Positions 1 through 9,299 of a DNA stretch of 64,000 nt are shown piece after piece. Origin of the DNA: Nocardia caishijiensis NBRC 108228 (lineage in GTDB: Bacteria > Actinomycetota > Actinomycetes > Mycobacteriales > Mycobacteriaceae); NCBI RefSeq assembly GCF_001612825.1, contig NZ_BDBE01000025.1, forward strand, positions 124,001-188,000, in the 5' to 3' direction. A model generated the notes under the pieces. That model was given only the letters and a program-made list of their open reading frames with translations, searched no databases and was not told the DNA's origin. Both the position numbers and the translations under genes were made by a program. How positions within the stretch are numbered: the stretch's first letter is position 1; each line of letters opens with the position of its first letter.

Positions 1-169
1 CGGCGGTGGCGAGGGTCGATGCGGGGGCGGGGGCGGGTGGCGCATAGAATCGCCAGGTCGGCCGTCGTGCCTGCACCCCGCTCGCGGAAGCGGGTATCCG
101 CGCACGTCGCCAGCCCCCGTTTTCGAGAGGTCGAGAAAGCATGCCAGTACAGCCGTCCGGTGGGATCGG
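1..169 (+). promoter_or_regulatory. Leader region of pepR, possible promoter
   Basis: No gene is visible in the first 169 bases apart from a tiny ten-codon frame at its end. TAGAAT at 45-50 is a fair -10 hexamer, but no clear -35 element is seen. In mycobacteria polynucleotide phosphorylase (gpsI) lies directly upstream of pepR, so the end of that gene is expected just left of the window; this is inference. Confidence 0.3.
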
Positions 170-173
170 GTGA
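141..173 (+). CDS. Possible 10-codon upstream frame coupled to pepR
   Basis: An ATG at 141, about seven bases after a purine-rich GAGAAAG-type stretch, opens ten codons (MPVQPSGGIG) that stop at TGA 171-173. The stop overlaps the GTG start of pepR as GTGA. The arrangement would allow translational coupling. The peptide resembles nothing I recognise and the frame may be chance. Confidence 0.2.
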   Translation: MPVQPSGGIG

Positions 174-1516
174 CCGAGCGACAGTTGAGTGAACCCGGAA
201 CCGACACCGCCGACGACGTGACCACCGAGGGTGGCGTGCGTCGCACCGTGCTGCCCGGTGGACTGCGCGTGGTCACCGAGCACGTGCCCGGTGTGCGTTC
301 GGCCTCGATCGGCGTCTGGGTTGGCGTTGGCTCGCGGGACGAAGGGCCGACCGTGGCCGGGGCGGCACACTTCCTCGAACACCTGCTGTTCAAAGCGACT
401 CCCACCCGCACCGCGCTCGACATCGCCCAGACCATGGACGCCGTCGGCGGCGAACTCAACGCCTTCACGGCCAAGGAACAGACCTGCTACTACGCCCACG
501 TCATCGACGAGGATCTGCCGCTCGCGGTCGAACTCGTCTCCGACGTGGTGCTCAACGGGCTGTGCCGGGCCGTCGACGTCGACGTGGAGCGGCAGGTGGT
601 GCTCGAGGAGATCGCCATGCGCGACGACGACCCCGAGGATCTCGTCGCCGACTGCTACCTCACCGCGCTGTTCGGTGACCACCCCATCGGGCGCCCCGTG
701 ATCGGCACCGTCGAATCCATCGAGGGCATGCAGGCCGCCCAGTTGCGTGGTTTCCATCAGCGCCGGTACCGACCCGAGCGCATGGTCGTCGCGGTGGCGG
801 GCAATGTCGAACACGAACGGGTGGTCGAGCTGGTTCGCCACGCCTTCGGCCCGCACCTCGACCCCGCCGCCGAACCGGCACCGCGCCGGGAGGGCAAGTT
901 CCGCGCCCAGAGCGCACCGGGACTGGTACGCATCAACCGCGACAGTGAACAGACCCACCTCACCTTCGGGGTGCGCGCGTTCGGCAGGCACGAAGGCCAG
1001 CAGCGTTGGCCGCTGTCGGTGCTCAACACGGTGATCGGTGGCGGGCTGAGTTCGCGGCTGTTCCAGCGCATCCGGGAGGAACGCGGCCTGGCGTACTCGG
1101 TGTACTCGAGCGTCGACACCTTCGCCGACACCGGTGCCTTCTCCGTCTCCCTCGGCTGCCAGCCCGAAAACCTCGCCCAGGTGGCGGGTTTGGCGCGCTC
1201 GGTGCTCGACGAGGTCGCCGCCGCGGGCATCACCGACGCCGAATGTGCCCGCGCCAAGGGCTCGCTGCGCGGTGGCCTGGTACTCGGCCTCGAGGACTCC
1301 GCGTCGCGGATGAACCGCATCGGCCGCAGCGAACTCAGCTACGGCAACCACCGCAGCGTCTCGGCGACCCTGGCCCGCATCGACGCCGTCACCACCGACG
1401 AGGTCAACGCCATCGCCCGCACCCTGCTCGCCCGCCCCTACGGTGCCGCCGTCGCGGGCCCCTACCGCCGCACCCGCGACCTACCCACCTCGGTCCGCAA
1501 ACTCGTCGAGAACTGA
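170..1516 (+). CDS. pepR: M16 family zinc metallopeptidase (PepR-like)
   Basis: Predicted 448-residue zinc protease of the pitrilysin/insulinase M16B group, related to mitochondrial processing peptidase subunits and to mycobacterial PepR. The inverted zinc motif HxxEH is visible as HFLEH at residues 67-71, with an acidic stretch (VLEEIAMRDDD) about 75 residues later holding the expected third ligand. The C-terminal half contains the usual inactive M16 domain with the GGGLSSRLFQ...R/Y region. The GTG start overlaps the stop of a tiny upstream frame; an ATG is not available nearby in frame. Length matches the family. In mycobacteria this gene follows polynucleotide phosphorylase and precedes dapB by a few kilobases; here about 27 kb of other genes separates pepR from dapB. 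Confidence 0.9.
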   Translation: MTERQLSEPGTDTADDVTTEGGVRRTVLPGGLRVVTEHVPGVRSASIGVWVGVGSRDEGPTVAGAAHFLEHLLFKATPTRTALDIAQTMDAVGGELNAFTAKEQTCYYAHVIDEDLPLAVELVSDVVLNGLCRAVDVDVERQVVLEEIAMRDDDPEDLVADCYLTALFGDHPIGRPVIGTVESIEGMQAAQLRGFHQRRYRPERMVVAVAGNVEHERVVELVRHAFGPHLDPAAEPAPRREGKFRAQSAPGLVRINRDSEQTHLTFGVRAFGRHEGQQRWPLSVLNTVIGGGLSSRLFQRIREERGLAYSVYSSVDTFADTGAFSVSLGCQPENLAQVAGLARSVLDEVAAAGITDAECARAKGSLRGGLVLGLEDSASRMNRIGRSELSYGNHRSVSATLARIDAVTTDEVNAIARTLLARPYGAAVAGPYRRTRDLPTSVRKLVEN

Positions 1517-1530
1517 GCGCCCTCGGGTAG

Positions 1531-2748
1531 CTAGGCGCGTGCGGTGTCGACGCGGCCGCTGTGCAGCGGAAGGGACGCGGCGACAACGTATTTCGTGGCG
1601 TCGGCGCCCGCGGTGAAGGTGCCGCCGAGCATGGTCGCGCGTTCGCGCATGCCGAGCAGGCCGTGGCCCGCGCCAGTGGCAGGGGTGGGCGTGCACGGAT
1701 TGGTGACGCGGATATCGATGGCCTCGTCGGTGACCGCGACCGTGACGTCGACCGGGGCGCCCGGTGCGTGGCGGATCGCGTTGCTGAGTGCCTCCTGGAC
1801 GATCCGGTAGGTCGAGAGGCCGACGGCGTCGGGTGCTGTCGTCGTGTCGCCGGTGAGCGTCATGGTGACCCGGGTACCGCCGCCGCGCACCGTTTCCACG
1901 AGTTCGGTGAGGTCGCGCAAGGTTGGTTGGGGCAGCAGTGTGGCGTCGCCGCTGCGCAGCACGCCGAGGATGTGGCGCATCTCGGTGAGCGCGACCGTGG
2001 CGCTGGTGCGGATGGTGTCGAGCCGGGCGCTGGTCGTGGCCGCGAGGTCCGGGGCGCTGTGCTGGGCGGCCTCGGCCTGGATGGCGATCACCGTCATGTG
2101 GTGGGCGACCACGTCGTGTAGTTCGCGGGCGATGCGGGCGCGTTCCTCCCACAGCGAGGTGAGCTGGCGTTGCCGCTCGGTGCTGTCGCGTTCGCGGCGC
2201 AGACTGGTGCTGGTGACGCCGACCGTGCGGATCGCGATCACGGTGGAGAGCACCAGCCCCGAAACCGCGCTCGCACCGAGAATCCCGACCAGCCATTCGG
2301 CCGGTCGCAGCCACAGCGCCAACCCGACCCCCGTCGCCACGGTCGCCACCCAGATCCCCGCGGCGGCGCGGGCACCCGCGCGAACCGCGCCCACACCGAG
2401 AACGACGAAATAGCTGGTGAGCATCGGATCGACCCACAGTTCGGCCTGCACCCCGGTGAACACCGACGCGGCGGTCAACGCCGCGAGCCCGAGCGCCCAC
2501 CCGGCCTCCGGAGCACGCATGGCCACCGCGACCGCGATGCCGATGGTCAGCGCGAGCGCGAGGACCTGGAACATCGCCAGTTCGGTATCGGCCACCATGG
2601 TCGCCAGCACCGCGACGAACCCGACCACGGCCGCGGCGACGCTCAGCGACAACCGTTGCCACCGGCCGAGTCGAGGTGGCCAGGACTCCAGCACGCGGGC
2701 GGCGATCTTCTCCATGCGCTCATCCTTATCGATCGCGGGCACCGTCAC
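1531..2748 (-). CDS. NarL-type sensor histidine kinase
   Basis: A 405-residue membrane sensor kinase. Several hydrophobic segments lie between residues about 35 and 180, followed by a HisKA_3 dimerisation segment with the phospho-acceptor in ARIARELHDVVAHHM and a C-terminal HATPase domain (N-box in YRIVQEALSNAIRHA, G-box near GHGLLGMRERA). It is the last gene of an ATPase-permease-kinase unit; its GTG start overlaps the permease stop as GTGA. It converges on pepR with only 14 bases between stops. No response regulator is encoded next to it. The nearest candidate partner on the same strand-independent basis is the NarL-type regulator at 23321-24010, beside a second, similar ABC exporter. Confidence 0.9.
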   Translation of the reverse strand: MTVPAIDKDERMEKIAARVLESWPPRLGRWQRLSLSVAAAVVGFVAVLATMVADTELAMFQVLALALTIGIAVAVAMRAPEAGWALGLAALTAASVFTGVQAELWVDPMLTSYFVVLGVGAVRAGARAAAGIWVATVATGVGLALWLRPAEWLVGILGASAVSGLVLSTVIAIRTVGVTSTSLRRERDSTERQRQLTSLWEERARIARELHDVVAHHMTVIAIQAEAAQHSAPDLAATTSARLDTIRTSATVALTEMRHILGVLRSGDATLLPQPTLRDLTELVETVRGGGTRVTMTLTGDTTTAPDAVGLSTYRIVQEALSNAIRHAPGAPVDVTVAVTDEAIDIRVTNPCTPTPATGAGHGLLGMRERATMLGGTFTAGADATKYVVAASLPLHSGRVDTARA

Positions 2749-3584
2749 ACCAGATCGCGACGGCGCACGACGACAACGGCGACGGCGAGGAAGAACACCG
2801 GGTACACCGCCAGCGCCACCACGGCGTGCGGCCAGCCCAGAAGATCGAGCACCCCCGGCGTCGCCTCGCCCTGCAACGTTCGCAGCTCACCGGCCAGCGA
2901 CCCCGCCACCGATCCGGGCAGGTAGTGCGTCACCGTACCGGCACTGCCGAGCATCTCACCGAAGAAGCGGAGCACGTTCTCCAGCACCAGCACCCACACC
3001 AGACCGAGCCCGACCGCGAGCGACGGTCCGCGCGCGAGCAGACCGATCAACGCGCCGAGCAACGTCCACATGGTCAGAATCGCGATGCCGCTGCCGACGC
3101 CCGCCAGGATCCGGCCAACCGACGGCAGCCGGAGCGGCTGGGATTCGGCCGAGGCGATGACGCACGCGACGCTCAGATCCAGCGCGAACGCGCCGACCAC
3201 CGCCACGCCCGCCACCGTGAGCAACGCGAGCACCGTGCCGAGCAGCGCGGTGACGCGCGCGGGGCCCTGGGTGAACACCGTCTTCCAAGTGCCCCAGCCG
3301 TACCCGCTGCCGGTGGCGAGCGCGCCGAGGATCAGCATCAGCGCGCCACCGAAAAGAACGGTGCCGCCGACGAATTCCTCCGGCACCGCCGCGGGCATCA
3401 TCTGGGCGAGCACGTATTCGCGTGGCTGCCCCTCGGTGGCGTCGCTGGAACTGTCGGAGCTGTAGCTGATGTAGTTGAGCAGGTACATGAAAGTGAGGTT
3501 GAGCGTCAGCCAGACGGCGAGCAGGCTCCACAACACGGGCCAGCGGCGCAGTCGCAGCAGTTCGGCGCGAATACTGTCGATCAT
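2745..3584 (-). CDS. ABC-2 type exporter permease
   Basis: A 279-residue integral membrane protein with about six hydrophobic segments and a long extracytoplasmic loop after the first (serine-rich, residues about 40-75). This is the layout of ABC-2 permeases that pair with DrrA/NatA-like ATPases. The ATG at 3584 overlaps the stop of the ATPase gene (ATGA), which decides the start. The downstream overlap with the histidine kinase suggests one transcript. The substrate is unknown; lipophilic drugs, antibiotics or cell-envelope-active compounds are typical for the family. Confidence 0.85.
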   Translation of the reverse strand: MIDSIRAELLRLRRWPVLWSLLAVWLTLNLTFMYLLNYISYSSDSSSDATEGQPREYVLAQMMPAAVPEEFVGGTVLFGGALMLILGALATGSGYGWGTWKTVFTQGPARVTALLGTVLALLTVAGVAVVGAFALDLSVACVIASAESQPLRLPSVGRILAGVGSGIAILTMWTLLGALIGLLARGPSLAVGLGLVWVLVLENVLRFFGEMLGSAGTVTHYLPGSVAGSLAGELRTLQGEATPGVLDLLGWPHAVVALAVYPVFFLAVAVVVVRRRDLV

Positions 3585-4474
3585 GCGACGTTCTCCACAT
3601 CCGGGGCGGTCATCTCGAAATACGCTTCTTCCAGCGAGCGCTCCGTCGAACGCAATTCGTGCAGTTCTGCGCCCGCGTCGAGCACCGCGCGGGCGATGAG
3701 CGGTGCCGCGTCGGGCCCCGCTTCGACCCGGATCCCGGTCTGGGTGGGGGTGGCGTCGCCGACCGCGACCCGGATCGCTTCGACTGCGGCCTGCACCGGT
3801 TCGGCGCGCACGAAAAGGGTGCTGCGCCCGCGCATCTCGGCGACGGTGGATTCCGCGATCAGGGTGCCGCCGTTGATCACACCGACCCGGTCGCAGATCT
3901 CCTGCACTTCGGCGAGCAGATGACTCGACAGCAGAATGGTGTGCCCGTCGGCGGCGAGATCGGTGATGAGGGTGCGCATTTCGGCCATGCCGCCGGGGTC
4001 GAAGCCGTTGGTCGGTTCGTCGAGGATGAGCAGTTCGGGGTTGCCGAGCAGAGCGCAGCCGACGCCGAGCCGTTGTTTCATGCCCTGGGAATAGGTGCGG
4101 AAGCGGTCCTCGCCCCGGTCGGCGAGACCGACACGGGCCAGTGCCTCGTCCACGGCCGCATCCGGGATGCGCCGATAGCGGGCCATGACGCGCAGATTGT
4201 CGCGTCCGGACAGATAGGGATAGAAGCCGGGACTCTCGATCAGCACGCCGATCCGGGCGAGGGCCTCCGGGTCGCCGGGTGCCTTTCCGAGGACCCGCGC
4301 GGTTCCGCTGGTCGGTTCTATGAGCCCGACCAACATGCGCAGTGTCGTGGTTTTCCCCGCGCCGTTCGGACCGAGGAAACCGTAGATTTCCCCGGCGCGA
4401 ACGGTGAGGTCGACCTTGTCGACGGCGACTTTGTCGTCGTAACTCTTGGTCAGATTCTCCGTGACCACAATCAT
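3581..4474 (-). CDS. ABC transporter ATP-binding protein, DrrA/CcmA type
   Basis: A 297-residue nucleotide-binding subunit. Walker A is GPNGAGKTT near residue 36. The ABC signature region (TYSQGMKQRLGVG) and Walker B (LLILDEPTNGFDPGG) follow, then an extra C-terminal domain of about 80 residues found in drug-export ATPases. It is first in an operon with the permease and the histidine kinase. The 79 bases upstream separate it from the monooxygenase gene at 4554 and should contain its promoter. ATG start, next to no competing start. Confidence 0.9.
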   Translation of the reverse strand: MIVVTENLTKSYDDKVAVDKVDLTVRAGEIYGFLGPNGAGKTTTLRMLVGLIEPTSGTARVLGKAPGDPEALARIGVLIESPGFYPYLSGRDNLRVMARYRRIPDAAVDEALARVGLADRGEDRFRTYSQGMKQRLGVGCALLGNPELLILDEPTNGFDPGGMAEMRTLITDLAADGHTILLSSHLLAEVQEICDRVGVINGGTLIAESTVAEMRGRSTLFVRAEPVQAAVEAIRVAVGDATPTQTGIRVEAGPDAAPLIARAVLDAGAELHELRSTERSLEEAYFEMTAPDVENVA

Positions 4475-4553
4475 GATTCAACCGTAGATTTCAGCTGGTC
4501 CCGGCACATCCCGCCGCAGAGTGATCACCGGTGGTAGCTCTCAGGAGGGATGG

Positions 4554-5753
4554 TCATTCCACCAGGTGACCGAGCCGGGGGACGGCCACCTCGAATTCGG
4601 TGTGCATTTTCGCGACCTGTGATTTGCCGACCACCGTTTTCATCATCAGATCGCGGACCTTCGTCGCCGCGAAACCGTCCCAGGACGAAATCGTGCCGAT
4701 TTTCCAGGACGCTTTCTGTAATGCCTCCGCTTCGGGCCTGCGCGCTTTCTCGTACGCCGTCAGCGCCCGCCGCACCGCCGCCCCGTCACCGACGTCGATG
4801 GAGCCAAGATGATTGGCCAGCGTGATCGCGTCGACAATGCCTTCGCTGGCGCCACGTCCGAGATTGGGCGTCACCGCATGGGCGGCGTCGCCGAGGAAGA
4901 CGACGCGTCCCGCGCTCCACGCGGGCATCGGGCCGAGCGCGCGCACGTTGTGGTGCAACATCACCTCCGGCGGGGTGGCCGCGATCAGGTCGCGCACCGC
5001 GGCGGGGAAGACGTCGAACCGGCGCAGCAGGTCGTCTTTGACCGTGTGCGCCGGGGCGTCGAGTTCCAGGGTCGGCCTGGCCAGCCCGGCCACCCAGAAC
5101 ACATTGTTGTTGCCGCAGTCCTTGATGGCGACGCGGTTGCCCCGCCCGAAGAGCAGCGTGAACATGTTGGAGCCGAACGGCGGCACGTGGTCGGCCACCG
5201 CGTGCACCAATCGGTAACTGGCGGTGCGCAGTTCGACCTCGGGGAAGATCTTCTGCCGGGTCGCGGAGTTGATGCCGTCGGCGGCGACGAGCAGGTCGGC
5301 CCGTTCCCGGTGACCGTTGTCGAACGTCACGGTGACACCGGAGGCGTCGTGGGCGATATCGATCGCCCGGTGGTTGAAGTTGATCGGGCCGAGATCCGGT
5401 GAGTTGGCCAGGGTGTCTATCACCTCCGCGCGCCGGATCATCACCGGCATCGGCGCGTGGTAGCGCTCGGCCAGTTCGGCCAGCGGTGCGTGGTAGAGCG
5501 GGGTGCCGTCCTGGTTGAAGAACTGCTGGCGGTGCACGTCGGCGCCACGCGCCCGGATCTGCTCGGCCAGACCGAGTTCGGCGAAGGCCCGCATGCCCTT
5601 CACCCAGATCTGCAACGACGCGCCGACGGTGCCGAACGCGGGCGCCTGCTCGAACAGGGGCGCCTCGATCCCCACCCGACGTAACGCGATGCTGGTGCTG
5701 AGACCACCGATCCCGCCGCCGAGAATGATCACACGACCGTTCGCTGTACTCAT
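4554..5753 (-). CDS. FAD-dependent aromatic-type monooxygenase
   Basis: A 399-residue class A flavoprotein monooxygenase. The N-terminal dinucleotide fold has GGGIGGLS at residues 12-19; the second FAD motif reads GDAAHAVTPNLGRGASEG near residue 290, and the intermediate DG motif (LLVAADGINSATR) is present. Such enzymes use NAD(P)H and oxygen to hydroxylate or epoxidise a substrate. It is the last gene of the biosynthetic operon: its ATG overlaps the accC stop (ATGA), so it most likely tailors the product of that pathway. The exact substrate cannot be read from sequence. It ends 79 bases before the start of the exporter ATPase gene, which runs in the same direction. Confidence 0.85.
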   Translation of the reverse strand: MSTANGRVIILGGGIGGLSTSIALRRVGIEAPLFEQAPAFGTVGASLQIWVKGMRAFAELGLAEQIRARGADVHRQQFFNQDGTPLYHAPLAELAERYHAPMPVMIRRAEVIDTLANSPDLGPINFNHRAIDIAHDASGVTVTFDNGHRERADLLVAADGINSATRQKIFPEVELRTASYRLVHAVADHVPPFGSNMFTLLFGRGNRVAIKDCGNNNVFWVAGLARPTLELDAPAHTVKDDLLRRFDVFPAAVRDLIAATPPEVMLHHNVRALGPMPAWSAGRVVFLGDAAHAVTPNLGRGASEGIVDAITLANHLGSIDVGDGAAVRRALTAYEKARRPEAEALQKASWKIGTISSWDGFAATKVRDLMMKTVVGKSQVAKMHTEFEVAVPRLGHLVE

Positions 5754-7141
5754 GGGTGCTCCAAGCGGGTGCGCTGGGTGGCGGCGACGAGATCGAGATC
5801 GAAGTCGCCGGAACGGAATTCGGGTGTGGACAGGATGTCGGTGTGGAAGCTCGCGCTGGTGGTGAGGCCGTGGCCCTCCACCACCAGTTCATCGAGCGCG
5901 CGGAGCATGCGGTCGATCGCGGCGGGCCGGTCGGCGGCCCAGACGATGACTTTCGCCAGCAGTGCGTCGTAGTACGGCGACACCGTCACCCCCGGTTCGA
6001 GGTGGCTGTCGACCCGCACCCAGGGTCCGGCCGGGGGACGATAGCGGCTGACCCGGCCGGTGGTCGGTGCGAAATCACGCGCCGGATCCTCGGCGTTGAT
6101 GCGGCATTCGATCGCGTGCCCGCGAACGGTGACGTCGGACTGACCGAAGCTCAGCGGCAGGCCCTGCGCGATGCGCAGTTGCTCGGCGACCAGGTCGATT
6201 CCGCACACCATCTCGGTGACCGGATGCTCCACCTGCAGGCGCGCGTTCATCTCCATGAACCAGAAGCCACCGTCGCGATCGAGCAGGAACTCCATCGTTC
6301 CGGCGCCTTCGTACCCGACCGAGCGGGCACCGGCGACGGCGGCGGCGCCGATCGCGGCACGGGTGGCGTCGTCGAGCGCTGGCGAGGGCGATTCCTCGAG
6401 CAGCTTCTGATGGCGACGCTGCACCGAGCAGTCGCGTTCGCCGAGGTGCACGACAGTGCCGTGCCGGTCGCCGAGGATCTGCACCTCGATATGGCGGGCG
6501 CCCTCGAGATAGCGCTCGATGTAGAGGCTGCCGTCCCCGAAGGCGAGGGCGGCTTCGGTCTGGGTGCGGCGGTAGGCGTCCGCGATCTCGGCGGGCTCGC
6601 GGACCACCCGCATACCGCGTCCGCCGCCACCGGCCGCCGCTTTGAGGATGACCGGGAAACCGATCTCCTCGGCGACCTGTTCGGCCTCCTCGACGCCGGT
6701 CAGCACCGACGTGGTCCCCGGGAGCAGGGGCAGACCCGCCGCGCTCATCAGCGCGCGCGTTACCGCCTTGTCGGCCAGGGCGGCCATCGTCTCCGGCGAA
6801 GGGCCGACGAAGACCAGGCCCTCCTCGGCGCACACCGAGGCGAAATCGGCGTTCTCCGAGAGGAATCCGTAGCCGGGGTGGACGGCGTCGGCACCCGTGC
6901 GCAGGGCCGCGCCGATGACGTTGGGGATGTTGAGGTAGCTGCGACCGGGCTCCGGCGGGCCGATGCACACCGCGTCGTCGGCCAGTCGCAGGGCGAGCGA
7001 GTCGGTGTCGGCGGTCGAATAGACCACCACGCTGCGCAATCCGAGTTCCCGGCAGGCCCGCACCACCCGCAGCGCGATCTCGCCACGGTTGGCGACGAGA
7101 ACGGTTTTGATCGGCCGTTCGGCCTCGGTCACCGGATTCAT
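5750..7141 (-). CDS. accC: Acetyl-CoA carboxylase, biotin carboxylase subunit
   Basis: A 463-residue stand-alone biotin carboxylase. It carries the N-terminal NRGEIA segment, the glycine-rich ATP lid (GGGGRGM) and the catalytic region EMNARLQVEHPVTE. It ATP-dependently carboxylates the biotin of the partner carrier protein encoded just upstream (AccB). Its ATG overlaps the accB stop (ATGA). Housekeeping acyl-CoA carboxylases of actinobacteria normally carry biotin carboxylase and biotin carrier in one polypeptide. A separate accC of the E. coli type inside a polyketide-like operon therefore looks dedicated to supplying malonyl-CoA to this pathway. Confidence 0.92.
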   Translation of the reverse strand: MNPVTEAERPIKTVLVANRGEIALRVVRACRELGLRSVVVYSTADTDSLALRLADDAVCIGPPEPGRSYLNIPNVIGAALRTGADAVHPGYGFLSENADFASVCAEEGLVFVGPSPETMAALADKAVTRALMSAAGLPLLPGTTSVLTGVEEAEQVAEEIGFPVILKAAAGGGGRGMRVVREPAEIADAYRRTQTEAALAFGDGSLYIERYLEGARHIEVQILGDRHGTVVHLGERDCSVQRRHQKLLEESPSPALDDATRAAIGAAAVAGARSVGYEGAGTMEFLLDRDGGFWFMEMNARLQVEHPVTEMVCGIDLVAEQLRIAQGLPLSFGQSDVTVRGHAIECRINAEDPARDFAPTTGRVSRYRPPAGPWVRVDSHLEPGVTVSPYYDALLAKVIVWAADRPAAIDRMLRALDELVVEGHGLTTSASFHTDILSTPEFRSGDFDLDLVAATQRTRLEHP

Positions 7142-7608
7142 GACGCGATCTCCATTCGGGCCGACTCGTCGGGCTCGAGCAGGATCAGCTGTTGGCCGTA
7201 CTCGACGACGTCACCGTCGGCGGGCAGGATTCGCACCACCCGTCCCGGGCCGGGCGCGGTGATGCGGTTCATCAGCTTCATCGCCTCCACGATCGCGACG
7301 ACCTGGCCCTCCTGCACGACATCGCCGGGGGCCACGAACGGGTCGGCCCCGGGCTCGGGGCTGCGGAAGAAGTGTCCGACCAGGGGTGATTCGATCGCGA
7401 CGGTGGTGGAATCCGGCGCCGGGCCCGCCGGTTCGACCGCGACGACCTGGGCGGGCGGCAGGCTCGTGGCCTCCGGCTCGTCCGGCCATTCCATCTCCAG
7501 GTCGAACTCTCCCGCCCGGACCCGGAGCCGCCGCGGTCGCGGGTGGAGGTCGGCGACGAGGCCGCGCACCTCATCGATCATGTGGCTCAACGATTTGTCT
7601 GTGGTCAT
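7138..7608 (-). CDS. accB: Acetyl-CoA carboxylase, biotin carboxyl carrier protein
   Basis: A 156-residue carrier. The C-terminal biotinyl domain (residues about 75-150) has the biotin-accepting lysine in EAMKLMN (Lys111) and the bacterial thumb loop FFRSPEPGADPF. The middle is a Pro/Ala-rich linker. The ATG at 7608 is preceded by GGGAG six bases away and is preferred over upstream in-frame codons, which would read through the accDA end. It sits between accDA (21 bases upstream) and accC (overlapping). It shuttles carboxylated biotin between AccC and the AccDA carboxyltransferase. Confidence 0.92.
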   Translation of the reverse strand: MTTDKSLSHMIDEVRGLVADLHPRPRRLRVRAGEFDLEMEWPDEPEATSLPPAQVVAVEPAGPAPDSTTVAIESPLVGHFFRSPEPGADPFVAPGDVVQEGQVVAIVEAMKLMNRITAPGPGRVVRILPADGDVVEYGQQLILLEPDESARMEIAS

Positions 7609-7628
7609 CGGTTTGTCTCCCAGGTGTG

Positions 7629-9299
7629 TCACGAGCCGAACTTCCGGAACTTGCGGTACCTGGCCTCGATCAGGTCGGGGCCGGGCACGGTGGACAATGC
7701 GGTGAGCGCGTTCGACAGGGCCGCGCGCAGATCGCCCGCCATCCGCACGATGTCGGGTCCGCCCTCGGCGTCCTCGGGGATGACGCCGTCGACAACGCCG
7801 AGCGAAAGCAGATCCGCGGCAGTGAGTTTCAGCGCTTCGGCGGCGGTGGTCGCCGCTGCGCGGTCGCCCCACAGGATCGCGGCGCACCCCTCCGGGCTGA
7901 TGACGGAGTAGTAGGCGTTCTCGAACATCAGCACGATGTCGGCGACACCGAGCGCCAGCGCCCCACCGCTGCCGCCCTCGCCGGTGACCACGGTGACGAT
8001 CGGCACACCGAGCCTGCTCGATTCCATGATGGCGCGGGCGATGGCCCCGGCCTGCCCGCGTTCCTCGGCCCCGACGCCGGGATAGGCGCCCGGTGTGTCG
8101 ATCAGGGTGACGATCGGCAGCCCGAACTTCGCCGCGTGCCGCATCAGCCGCAGCGCTTTGCGATACCCCTCCGGTTCGGGCATGCCGAAGTTGCGGGCGA
8201 TGGATTCCCTGGTGTCGCTGCCCTTTTCGTGGCCGATCAACATCACCGCCCGCCCGCCGAGGGTGGCGAGTCCACCGACCAGCGCCGAGCTGTCGGCGAA
8301 CATGCGGTCACCGCGCAACTCCGCGAAGGTGTCGAAGGCCACTGCGGCGAAACTCAGGGTGGTCGGGCGGGCCTGATCGCGCGCGATCTTCACCACCGTC
8401 CCGGCCGCTCGCGGGGACACCAGCGCAGGGTCGGTGACGGCCACCGGTGGCAGTACCGGACCCAGCGGCGCGTCCGGTGCGTGCGCGACGAGTACCTTGG
8501 CCAGCTGGGTGCGCAACTGCGCGCGCGGTACGACCGCATCGATCAGCCCGTGGGCCAGCAGGAATTCGGCGGTCTGGAAGCCGGGCGGCAGGTCCTCGCC
8601 GATGGTCTGGCTGATGACGCCCGGCCCGGCGAACCCGATCAGGGCGCCGGGCTCGGCCACCAGCACGTCGCCGAGCATGGCGAACGAGGCGGTGACACCG
8701 CCGAAGGTCGGGTCGGTGAGCAGGCACACCACGAGCAGTCCGGCCTCGTGCAGACGAGCGATCGCCTGACTGGTCTTGGCCATCTGCATCAGCGACAAAC
8801 TGCCCTCCTGCATGCGCGCACCACCGGAGGCACAGCACAGCAGCAGCGGAAGACGGTGCGCTAGTGCGTGTTCGGCCGCGCGGGTGACGACTTCGCCGAC
8901 GGCCGACCCCATCGAGCCGCCCATGAAGCCGAACTCCATCGCGGCGACGACCAGTTCCCGGCCGTCGACGGTGCCGACACCGAACACGGCCGCGTCGTGC
9001 GCGCCGGTCTTGGCGCGGGCCTGCTCGAGCCGCTGCCGGTAGGACTTGTGGTCGCGGAACCCGAGGACGTCGCGGGTTTCGATGTCGTCGTATCCGCCCG
9101 GGGTCCAGGAGTTCTCGTCGAGCAGCAGGGCCAGGCGCCGATGCACGTCGATGCGCAGGTGGTGGCCGCAACGGGTGCAGACGCGCAGGTTGCGCTCCAG
9201 CTGTGGTTTGTACTGGTATTCGGCGCAGGACGGGCATTTGGTCCAGGTGCTGTCCTGGTCGGTGCCCTGCCTGCCGATGGTGTCGATCACTTCGGTCAT
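7629..9299 (-). CDS. accDA: Fused acetyl-CoA carboxylase carboxyltransferase (AccD-AccA)
   Basis: A 556-residue fusion of the beta (AccD) and alpha (AccA) carboxyltransferase subunits. The N-terminus has the AccD zinc ribbon: Cys22, Cys25, Cys41 and Cys44 in two CxxC pairs. The beta crotonase-like half follows (CCASGGARMQEGSLSLMQM). The alpha half begins around residue 270 and contains RNFGMPEPEGYRKALRLM, IDTPGAYPG and VTGEGGSGGALALG. The ATG at 9299 overlaps the stop of the hydrolase gene (ATGA). It transfers CO2 from carboxybiotin to acetyl-CoA to give malonyl-CoA. The zinc-ribbon type is uncommon as primary carboxylase in Mycobacteriales and fits a pathway-specific role. Confidence 0.92.
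   Translation of the reverse strand: MTEVIDTIGRQGTDQDSTWTKCPSCAEYQYKPQLERNLRVCTRCGHHLRIDVHRRLALLLDENSWTPGGYDDIETRDVLGFRDHKSYRQRLEQARAKTGAHDAAVFGVGTVDGRELVVAAMEFGFMGGSMGSAVGEVVTRAAEHALAHRLPLLLCCASGGARMQEGSLSLMQMAKTSQAIARLHEAGLLVVCLLTDPTFGGVTASFAMLGDVLVAEPGALIGFAGPGVISQTIGEDLPPGFQTAEFLLAHGLIDAVVPRAQLRTQLAKVLVAHAPDAPLGPVLPPVAVTDPALVSPRAAGTVVKIARDQARPTTLSFAAVAFDTFAELRGDRMFADSSALVGGLATLGGRAVMLIGHEKGSDTRESIARNFGMPEPEGYRKALRLMRHAAKFGLPIVTLIDTPGAYPGVGAEERGQAGAIARAIMESSRLGVPIVTVVTGEGGSGGALALGVADIVLMFENAYYSVISPEGCAAILWGDRAAATTAAEALKLTAADLLSLGVVDGVIPEDAEGGPDIVRMAGDLRAALSNALTALSTVPGPDLIEARYRKFRKFGS

Noticed and set aside
2676..3923. 415-residue plus-strand gene opposite the first ABC exporter
   Set aside because: Its translation is Arg/His/Gln-rich, and the opposite strand encodes clear permease and ATPase domains.
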